DNA from: Thinopyrum elongatum
Taxonomy: Eukaryota > Streptophyta > Magnoliopsida > Poales > Poaceae
NCBI GenBank assembly: GCA_011799875.1
Contig: CM022301.1
Location: 210,945,888 to 211,009,887 of the forward strand
DNA length: 64,000 bases
Direction of reading: 5' to 3'
Shown: in pieces, positions 56,629 to 64,000 of the stretch
How the letters are laid out: the number at the start of each line of letters is the position of its first letter
Position numbering within the stretch: position 1 is the first letter of the stretch
Notes under the pieces: generated by a model
Database searches by the model: none
Told to the model about the DNA's origin: nothing
What the model saw: the letters and a program-made list of their open reading frames with translations, nothing else
Made by a program: the position numbers and the translations under genes

Positions 56629-59089
56629 AATTCCTGCTCGTCCTCGAGTAGGTAAATGATAAAAACAGAATTTTTTATGTGGAATGCTGCCTAACATGTT
56701 CATCGCATATTCTTTACTTTGTAGCATGGACATTTGGACTTTTATATGATTCAAAGCAATAGTCTAGTTTTGACATGAAGATTTCAATACTCAAGCATAT
56801 CAACAAGCAAACATGTCTGTCAAAATATCAACACTAAAGCAAGTCATCCCTAGCCCATTATGCTCAATCATTGATCCATTCATGAAACACACTCGCATAT
56901 TAGCTACACCCAATGCTCAAGTACGATCATAGTGCCCCTTAGTTGGTGCTTTATAAGAGAAGATGAAGACTCAAAATAAAAATTGCATAAAGTAAAAGAA
57001 AGGCCCTTCGCAGAGGGAAGTAGGGATTTGTAGAGGTGCCAGAGCTCAAAGCGAAAAAAGTAGAGATAAAACATTTTGGGTGGCATGCTTTTCTTGTCAA
57101 CGAAAATGATCGAGTAGTTCCCAATACTTTCCATGCTAGATATATCATAGGCGGTTCCCAAACAGAAAATAAAGTTTATTCCTTTTTCCACCATACTTTC
57201 ACTTTCCATGGCTAGTCGTATCCACGGGTGCCCTCCATACCAACACTTTCCAAGGAATTTATTATTTGACAACATAAAGTAAATTCATTTTTCATTTCGG
57301 GACTGGGCATCCCTAATACCTTTGTCGTACTCTCGTGCAATCACAAGTGAATAAACACTCATCTTGAGAATAACACATCTAGCATGGAAATATATCAGCC
57401 ACCCCCTACCGTTTCATGAGCGGTATGAGCACACAAAAGAGAAATTTATTTTGAAATTAGAGATGGCACATATAAATTTGCTTAGAATGGCACGGAAATA
57501 CCGCATATAGGTAGGTATAGTGGACTCATATGGAAAAACTGGTTTAAGGATTTTGGATGCACAAGTAGTGATCATACTTAGTGCAAATGAAGGCTAGCAA
57601 ATGAGAAGCATCCAACCAAGAAACAAAAAATCTCATAAGCGAGCATTAAGCATAACTAACACCGAATAATGCACCACAAGTAGGATGTAATTTCATTGCA
57701 TAACTATTGACTTTCGTGCTTGCATAGGGAATCACAAACCTTAACACCAATATTCTTACTAAAGCATAATTACTCATCAACATGACTCACATATTATATC
57801 AACATATCGCAAAACTATTACAAGGAATCAAGTTTATTTTGTCCAATGATCTTCATGAAAGTTTTTATTATATCCCTCTTGGATATCTATCACTTTGGGA
57901 CTAATTTCATTTGTTGCTTTTGATAGCTCGAACAAATCTAAGTGAAGAACATGAGCATAAAATTTTCTTCTCTCAAAATAATTTAAGTGAAGCAAGAGAC
58001 AATTTCTAAAAAAAACTCTAACTATCAAATAAATCTAAGTGAAGCATGAGAGCATTTCTTCAAAAATACTAAAGCACACCATGCTCAAAAAGATATAAGT
58101 GAAGCACTAGAGCAATTCCATAGCTCATAAAGATTTAAGTGAAGCATAGAGAGCAATTCTAACAAGTCATAGCATAATTTTGGCTCTCCCAACTAGGTGT
58201 GTCCAGCAAGGATTCATGACTAAAAATAAAAAGCAAAACAAGCAAAGACTCATATCATACAAGACACTCCAAGCAAAACTCATGATATGTGACGAATAAA
58301 AATATAGCTCCGAGTAAAATACCGATGGTCGTTAGAAGAAAGAGGGGATGCCACTCGGGCATCCCCAAGCTTAGTTGCTTGCTTCTATTTGGCTAATGGC
58401 TTGGGGTGCCATGGGGCATCCCCAACCTTAGGCTCTTCTTACTCCTTATTCCTTCATCCATCGTGATCTCACCCAAAACTTGAAAACTTCAATCACACAA
58501 AACTTACCAAAACCTTCGTGAGATCCGTTAGTATAAGAAAACCAATCTTTACTTTAAGTACTGTAGAAAACCCATTCAAACTTTGTTCTTGCATTATATA
58601 TACTGTATTCTAACTTTACCATGGCTCATACCCCCCGATAAAAACCATAGATTCATCAAAATAAGCACACAATGCAAAGAAAACAGAATCTGTCAAAAAC
58701 AGAACAGTCTGTAAAGATGCGAATTGTTCTCATACTTATTTACCTTAAAAAATTCTTAACAATTAAGACAACAGAGTAAATTTGTATATCAATCTTGTGT
58801 AAAAACTTCAGAATTTTTAGTCTCCTCTGTGAATTTTCAAAATTGTTTTACTGGACGCAAAAGTTTCTGTTTTCCAACAAGATCAAATCAACTATCACCA
58901 AAGCTATCCTAAAGGCTTTACTTGGCACAAACACTAATTAAAACACACAAAAAAAACAATCATAACAGTATCATAATTGTGCAAACACCCAAGAATAGAA
59001 ATGAAAATACAAAAATAAATTTTATCCATTGGGTTGCCTCCCAACAAGCGCTATCGTTTTACGCCCTTAGCTAGGCATAATGCAAAGAT
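56629..59089 (-). other. Gypsy non-coding 3' internal region
   Basis: AT-rich without long open frames. It includes the hairpin GGGGATGCC/GGCATCCCC at 58344-58366 and a run of aagtgaagca(t/a)gagagca motifs at 57935-58155 (consensus atataagtgaagcactagagca). The fragment at 23974-25730 is a copy of its right half. Confidence 0.6.
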
Positions 59090-60448
59090 CTAAGTATTGT
59101 CATCTTTGTTTCTAGATCCATAAGATGCCCTCATGATTGATTCATATGGTGGCTTAATTCTTGTTATAGGGAAGTGTTCCATACCCTTTCTCAAAGGAAA
59201 TTGGAATTTGATGTTCCCTTCTTTCATATCAATCACGACACCTGTAGTGCGCAAAAACGGTCTACCAAGAATAATTGGACAAGACGGATTGCAATCAATA
59301 TCAAGAACAATAAAATCTATGGGAAAATAATTCCTATTTGCAAGAATAAGAACATCATTAATTCTTCCCATAGGCTTTTTAATAGTAGAATCCACCAAGT
59401 GCAAATTTAAAGAACATTCTTCAATATCGGTAAGACCAAGCACATCACATAAAGATTTCGGAATTGTAGAAACACTAGCACCCAAATCACATAAAGAAAA
59501 ACACTCATAATTTTTAATCTTGACTTTGATAGTAGGTTCCAATTCATCATGTAATTTCCTAGGAATTGAAATCTCTAATTCCAACTTTTCTTCCAAAGCT
59601 TTCATCATAACATCAACAATATGTTTAGTAAAAGCTTTATTTTGTTCATAGGCATGGGGTGGATTTATCATGGATTGCAACAAAGAAATACAATCAATCA
59701 AAGAGAAATTATCACAATTAAAGTCTTTGTAATCCAAAAGAGTGGGCACATCACTAGTTAAAGTTTTGACCTCTCCAAACCCACTTTTATCAATTTTCTC
59801 AACAAGATTTTCACCCTCCAAATTACCGAGACGCCTTCTAGCTAAAGTTGACTCTTCTTCAGTCCCTTTTTCATCAATTTTAATTTTACTAAACAAGGAA
59901 TCAATAGAAGAAACACCAATCACTTTAAGATCTTCATCATTTTTATGAAAACAATCACTGGAAAACGCTTTTTCTAAAAATTCTCTTCTAGCTCTAAGCA
60001 TAGCGGTTCTTTTCTTACTTTCATCCATAGGAACATATAAAGCTTTAATTGATTCTTCAACCTTCGGCACAAAAATTTTCATCTTGAGATTTTCTACATC
60101 ATGAGAAATTCTATCAACGCTTCTAGACAAATCATCAATCTTACTCAATTTTTCTTCCATCGTAGTGCTAAAATTCTTTTGAGCATTGATAAAGTCTTTA
60201 ATATTATTCTCAAAATTAGAGGTGTTCCTATTATTATTATAAGAAGGATTACCATAGGAATTACCATAATTATTAGAGGAATTACTAGGAAAAGGCCTAG
60301 GATTAAAATTACCTCTATAAGCATTATTATTGAAATTGTTTCGAGAGATAAAATTCACATCTATGGCATCACTATTTTGCTCAATGAAAGTAGACAAAGG
60401 CACAACATTAAAATCAATAGGAGCACTTTTATTAGCAACCAATTTCAT
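59090..60448 (-). pseudogene. Gypsy protease-containing part of gag-pol, frame-shifted from gag
   Basis: 452 open codons. The N-terminal part is Asn-rich (N-N-Y-G-N-S-Y-G-N). A central helical region follows (M-E-E-K-L-S-K-I-D-D-L). The aspartic protease has C-D-L-G-A-S-V-S, Asp 321 at codon 59486-59488, and later I-L-G-R-P-F-L (residues ~407-413). The first ATG (60446-60448) overlaps the stop of the gag frame as ATGA, so it lies one base out of frame with gag. In related elements I remember gag and this part as one frame, so I read it as a 1 nt frameshift. The active-site L-G replaces the usual T-G or S-G. Confidence 0.7.
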
Positions 60449-61194
60449 AAGAGCTCAACTTTTTCACTCAAAGAAGAAATTTCCTCAACCGAATTAACCT
60501 TTTTACTAGTAGGAGCTCTTTCAGTATGCCATTGTGAATAATTTGCCATAATATTGTCTAGCAATTTAGTAGCTTCACCCAAAGTAATTTCCATAAAAGT
60601 ACCACCCGTGGCGGAATCTAAAAGATTTCTAGAAACAAAATTCAATCCCACATAAATTTTTTGTATGATCATCCAAAGATTTAAACCATGAGTAGGACAA
60701 TTTCTTAGCATCAATTTCATTCTTTCCCAAGATTGCGCAACATGTTCATGCTCAAGTTGCTTAAAATTCATGATTTGCGTCCTAAGGGAAATAAGTTTTG
60801 CGGGCGGAAAATACTTAGTAATAAAAGCATCTTTGCACTTATCCCAAGAATTGATACTATTGCGAGGCAAAGAAGAAAACCAAATTTTTGCACGATCTCG
60901 CAAAGAAAACGGGAATAATTTCAACTTCACAATATCATTGTCCACATCTTTTTTATTTTGCATATCACATAATTCCACAAATGTTTTAAGATGGGACGCG
61001 GCATCCTCACTAGGAGTACCGGAAAATTGATCTTTCATAACAAGATTCAACAAAGCGGCATTAATATCACAAGACTCCGCACTAGTGGCGGGAGGAGCAA
61101 TCGGAGTGCTAATAAAATCATTGTTGTTGGTATTGGAGAAATCACACAACTTGGTGTTCTCTTGAGTCATCGTGACTATGCAACAAGATTGCAC
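60445..61194 (-). CDS. Gypsy gag (retrotransposon gag domain)
   Basis: 249 codons on the minus strand, stop TGA at 60445-60447. The gag core is clear: F-S-G-T-P-S-E-D-A-A-S-H-L, L-R-D-R-A-K-I-W-F-S-S-L-P, W-D-K-C-K-D-A-F-I-T-K-Y-F-P, and a basic region before A-Q-S-W-E-R-M-K. This forms the particle that packages element RNA. The C-terminus runs into the protease frame with a one-base shift. Translation may start at an ATG slightly downstream (M-T-Q-E-N-T) rather than at the first codon of the open frame. Confidence 0.8.
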   Translation of the reverse strand: MQSCCIVTMTQENTKLCDFSNTNNNDFISTPIAPPATSAESCDINAALLNLVMKDQFSGTPSEDAASHLKTFVELCDMQNKKDVDNDIVKLKLFPFSLRDRAKIWFSSLPRNSINSWDKCKDAFITKYFPPAKLISLRTQIMNFKQLEHEHVAQSWERMKLMLRNCPTHGLNLWMIIQKIYVGLNFVSRNLLDSATGGTFMEITLGEATKLLDNIMANYSQWHTERAPTSKKVNSVEEISSLSEKVELL

Positions 61195-61358
61195 TCAAAA
61201 ACAGATCTGACGAGAAAATGGCGAACGAAAAAGAGGGCGAATAAAACAGCAATTTTTTGTGAAGTGGGGGAGAGGAAAACGAGAGGCAAATGGCAAATAA
61301 TGTAAATTGCAAGGAGATGAGATTTCTGATTAGGAACCTGGTAGATGTTGATGATGTC
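61195..61358 (-). other. Gypsy leader between gag and primer-binding site
   Basis: Short non-coding leader of about 160 bp. Nothing further is seen. Confidence 0.5.
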
Positions 61359-61376
61359 TCCTCGGCAACGGTGCCA
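61359..61376 (-). other. Primer-binding site
   Basis: The minus strand reads TGGCACCGTTGCCGAGGA, two changes from the tRNA-Asp-type TGGCGCCGTTGCCGGGGA. It is located 12 bases inside the LTR. Confidence 0.75.
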
Positions 61377-61387
61377 AAAAATCCTTT

Positions 61388-62518
61388 TGATGTTAGCTTG
61401 AACTACGTCGGTATTTCCCCAAAGAGGAAGGGATGATACAACACAGCAACGGTAGGTATTTCCCTCAGTGATGAGACCAAGGTTATTGAACCAGTAGGAG
61501 AACCAAGCAACACTACGTAAACTACACCTGCACACAAAGAACAAATACTTGCAACCCGACATGTTAAAGGGGTTGTCAATCCCTTTCGGGTAATGGCGCC
61601 AGAAGTTGTCAAACGGACGTGAGAAAGTTGTAATAGATTGATAGATGCAAATAAAAGCAAATAAAGTTAAGCGAGGTATTTTTGGGTTTTTGATAATATA
61701 GATCTGAAAATAAAAGTGGCAAATAAATAAAAAGGAAAATAGCAAAATAGATCTGGAAATATATGATGAGAAAATAGACCCGGGGGCCATAGATTTCACT
61801 AGTGGCTTCTCTCGAGAAAAATAACATACGGTGGGTAAACAAATTACTGTTGGGCAATTGATAGAACTTCAAATAATTATGACGATATCCAGGCAATGAT
61901 CATTATATAGGCATCACGTCCAAGATTAGTAGACCGACTCCTGCTTGCATCTACTACTATTACTCCACACATCGACCGCTATCCAGCATGCATCTAGTGT
62001 ATTAAGTTCATGGAGAAATGGAGTAATGCAATAAGAATGATGACATGATGTAGACAAGATCTATTTATGTAGAAAGAGACCCCATCTTGTTATCCTTAAT
62101 AGCAATGATACATACGTGTCGGTTCCCCTTCTGTCACTGGGATCAAGCACCGTAAGATCGAACCCATCACAAAGCACCTCTTCCCATGGCAAGAAAAATC
62201 GATTTAGTTAGCCTAACTAAACCAAATATTCGAAGAAGAAATACGAGGCTATAAGCAATCATGCATATAAGAGATCAAAAGACTCAAATAACTTTCATGG
62301 ATAAAAACATAGATCTGATCATAAACTCAAAGTTCATCGGATCCCAACAAACAAGCAAAAAACAAGCAAAAAATAGCAACTGTCACTGGGCACTATGTCA
62401 ATAGGTTAGTCCCAAAAAAATGATATAAAGTTGCTATAAAATGATTGTAAAACATCCAAGAATGATAATATAACAGCATGGAACATTAAAAAATTATAGA
62501 TACGTTGGAGACGTATCA
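61388..62518 (-). repeat. Gypsy 5' LTR with a 460 bp internal deletion (1131 bp)
   Basis: It matches the 3' LTR except for the missing part joined at gatcccaacaaacaagcaaaaaacaagc (62340-62366). Short caagcaaaaaa repeats at the joint fit replication slippage or microhomology. The deleted part contains the TATA box, so this LTR should lack its promoter. Confidence 0.9.
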
Positions 62519-62801
62519 CATTAGCAGGCTAATTGTCCTATTATTAATAATCCGTTTATTAATTGACATTCCATATTATGCACACAATATATTTCATTTT
62601 TGTATTAAGGAAGCAGGATTTCAGAATTGAAATACATCAGAGTACAACATCGTATAGCTTCACCACTCAGCTACCCCATTACGCAACTGCACTAGCACCA
62701 AGTTTCACATGCAACATCTATAACCTTTCGAAATTAGCATCATAGACGGTACATAGATAGATGAATCTCATCTGGAAAACTGCTGAAGCGGAAGGCGAAT
62801 A
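62519..62801. other. CACTA sequence downstream of the Gypsy insertion
   Basis: Starts with the TSD catta and then gcaggctaattgtcc, which nearly repeats the left flank (gcaggctaattggcc at 55005-55019). The remainder is presumably 3' untranslated sequence of the B3-like gene on the minus strand. Confidence 0.45.
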
Positions 62802-63244
62802 CTAAGCCTTCATTGATGTTGAAGGTCTTGCAACTTTAGGCCAGTGCCTGTGGATGAATGACTGTCCATCCTTTGTCCTCTTTAGGAAGACTTCAATATT
62901 GAACCGTGGGTGTTGTATGAATACCTTCATCGCCTCCTAACCATACAGGTGGTTTGAGAGGTAATCATCAGTGAACTGCTTTGGAAAGGCCTGAAAACAA
63001 GGATATGCATAAATATCTTCTCTAGATTTGAAATGGCGCAAAGGAATTAAAAAGTCAAGGTATAACAGTTAGTACCATCCTGTAGTGAACTGATGTCTTC
63101 TTCATTGTGCAGACAAAGATCTTGTTGTTTTTTGTCGCTAATTTCTTTATCCTAACAATCTTTCTGAGTTTCTTGACTTGACTGATATTCATGGACAACT
63201 CATTTCCACATATGCAAAAAGTGTTGAACAGTGGGTCAAAACCT
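62802..63244 (-). pseudogene. Two exons of a possible B3-domain gene, one premature stop
   Basis: Exon a is 63076-63244 (acceptor ctgtcag, donor ATG|gtacta). Exon b is 62802-62990 (acceptor gttttcag, stop TAG 62802-62804). Joined, the frame reads through K-K-T-S-V-H-Y-R-M-A-F-P-K-Q-F-T and E-V-F-L-K-R-T-K-D-G-Q-S-F-I, which resembles the middle of a plant B3 DNA-binding domain (F-P-K-Q-F-x then a beta-rich stretch). A TAG at 62937-62939 interrupts exon b 17 codons in. Earlier exons would lie further right. B3 proteins are DNA-binding transcription factors. The assignment is by motif only. Confidence 0.45.
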
Positions 63245-63415
63245 CTGACAGCAGGACCTACATGTGCAAGACCAAATTCTTAAAAACCTAATATTTAAAA
63301 ACAAGAAGTGGAAAGGTGTGTTATTAGCTGCAACAAGCCTAATATTTAAAAACAGGCAAACATAGTCGTTCAAACTTGTATTGTGCAGGTCTAAGTACAC
63401 TAGTTATTGGCCCTA
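63245..63415. other. Intron-like or CACTA sequence
   Basis: Contains a duplicated cctaatatttaaaaacaa(g/c)(a/g) motif (63288 and 63339). No coding is seen. Confidence 0.3.
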
Positions 63416-63418
63416 TTT

Positions 63419-63854
63419 GGATCCATGGGTTAGAGTTAGTTTGAGCTAGTTTGGGCTCAAATGGCCCTAAAGTATCCAAACATGAGGGCTAGTTTGACCT
63501 AGTTGCGTCTAACCCACCCAAAACAACTATCCCACCCAAGAGGTGTTGATTGGGGCTAGTTCTCCTAGTTCATTTATTGCCAATCTAACACTGTCATCCA
63601 AACACCTCTTTGGCTAGATTTAGTTCAGGGTTAGTCATTGTTGAGTATCATTGTTATTTAGGAAACATAGGATAGCGTAGGATTTATTCTACCTTGACTT
63701 ATACTCCAAGATGACCATGTACTCCTATATATATGCCCACGAGGCTCAGGCAATACAATCAATTATTCCACCAATCTCTCTCTATCCCTTTTAACAGTCA
63801 TGAGCTAGAAACTAACTCTAACCTCTAGCTAAGTTAGAGTATCCAAATAGTGCC
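63419..63854. mobile_element. MITE-like DNA transposon (436 bp), TSD att
   Basis: The ends GGCCCTATTTGGATCC and (inverted) GGCACTATTTGGATAC form imperfect terminal inverted repeats. They continue inward as gttagagttag/ctaactctaac. att flanks both sides (63416-63418, 63855-63857). The ends resemble Harbinger/Tourist types. It is non-coding. A solo LTR is inserted in it, so the original element was about 273 bp. Confidence 0.7.
63639..63796. mobile_element. Very short solo LTR (158 bp), TSD gtcat
   Basis: Ends TGTTGAGTATC...CCCTTTTAACA, with perfect 5 bp direct repeats gtcat at 63634-63638 and 63797-63801. It has tatatatatg at 63725-63734, TATA-like. No internal region. The size fits small Copia or TRIM-type LTRs. 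Confidence 0.85.
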
Positions 63855-63887
63855 ATTGTTAAATCAAATGGAAAGGCGTGTTAAATA

Positions 63888-64000
63888 CTCCCTCCGGTCC
63901 TTTTTACTCTGCATATAAGAATTGTCTGAAGTCAAACTTCATAAAGTTTGACCTTATTTATATGAAAAAACTATCAACATCTACCATGCCAAAGTTATAC
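63888..64000. mobile_element. Stowaway MITE, cut by the window end
   Basis: It begins CTCCCTCCGGTCCTTTTTAC after ta (63886-63887) and continues cttcataaagtttgaccttatttata, typical of a Triticeae Stowaway. The right end is outside. Confidence 0.8.

Larger units (their letters stand above)
55024..62518 (-). mobile_element. Complete gag-protease-only Gypsy (7495 bp), TSD catta
   Basis: LTRs are at 55024-56614 and 61388-62518, with ends TGATGTTAGC...GACGTATCA. The perfect 5 bp TSD catta is at 55019-55023 and 62519-62523. The primer-binding site is at about 61359-61376 and the polypurine tract at 56615-56628. The 4.8 kb internal region codes for gag and protease only (59090-61194). RT, RNase H and integrase are absent. 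The ~2.4 kb between protease and polypurine tract is non-coding. It therefore depends on a partner element for replication. Confidence 0.9.
54246..64000. mobile_element. Second CACTA of the same family, split by a Gypsy insertion
   Basis: The terminus CACTGGTACAGCGAGATGCTA at 54246, and the next ~130 bp, match the inverted right end of the CACTA at 38140-47859. Subterminal repeats like those at 47438-47640 (tacatcccacacagtcaatccaagg) lie at 54495-54690. The Gypsy element 55024-62518 interrupts it. CACTA sequence resumes at 62524 with the B3-like exons. The right terminus was not found and may be beyond the window, so the end given is the window edge. Confidence 0.7.

Overview
This window is plant nuclear DNA of Triticeae type (wheat, Aegilops or barley relatives). 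The main evidence is a Copia LTR family with ~1.72 kb LTRs beginning TGAAGGAAATATGCCC and ending CCTAACA (BARE-1/WIS/Angela type), together with CACTA termini and Stowaway MITE ends (CTCCCTCCG) of Triticeae style. I see no ordinary host gene. Almost everything is nested transposable elements. Family names come from memory and were not searched.

Layout. 1-3935: a minus-strand, non-autonomous Gypsy element with one LTR inside the window. 3936-6119: a CACTA fragment ending in a CACTA terminus. 6120-9103: a second, plus-strand copy of the same defective Gypsy family, so the two copies form an inverted pair. 9104-23973: a tandem Copia array on the minus strand, LTR-internal-LTR-internal-truncated LTR. 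Both internal regions carry the same disabling mutations, and the second is interrupted by an 890 bp solo LTR with a perfect 5 bp target-site duplication (TSD). 23974-26303: two oppositely oriented Gypsy fragments. 26304 to about 33 kb: a CACTA-like terminus with subterminal repeats, followed by exon-like pieces, one of them duplicated, and a Stowaway MITE. 33.8-35.8 kb: simple repeats and unassigned sequence.

35.8-54.2 kb: a second tandem LTR structure, this time of a non-autonomous Gypsy family (partial internal-LTR-internal-LTR). Its polypurine tract is split by a complete 9.7 kb CACTA element (38140-47859, TSD caa). That CACTA shows no transposase. It carries four non-transposase genes or pseudogenes, including an intact three-exon gene with a GRF-type zinc-finger-like motif and a coiled coil, plus an array of ~500 bp tandem repeats. 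The right LTR is itself cut 12 bp from its end by a second CACTA of the same family (from 54246). That CACTA is split by a complete gag-protease-only Gypsy element (55024-62518, TSD catta), continues past it with two exons of a possible B3-domain pseudogene, and may run out of the window. Near the right edge a 436 bp MITE-like element contains a 158 bp solo LTR (TSD gtcat), and a Stowaway MITE is cut by the window end.

How it fits together: none of the LTR elements shown can encode a complete working polyprotein. The only reading frame with correct splice sites and no lesion is the GRF-like gene inside the CACTA. The nesting gives a relative time order (host Gypsy array, then CACTA, then Gypsy, and so on) that can be tested by LTR divergence.
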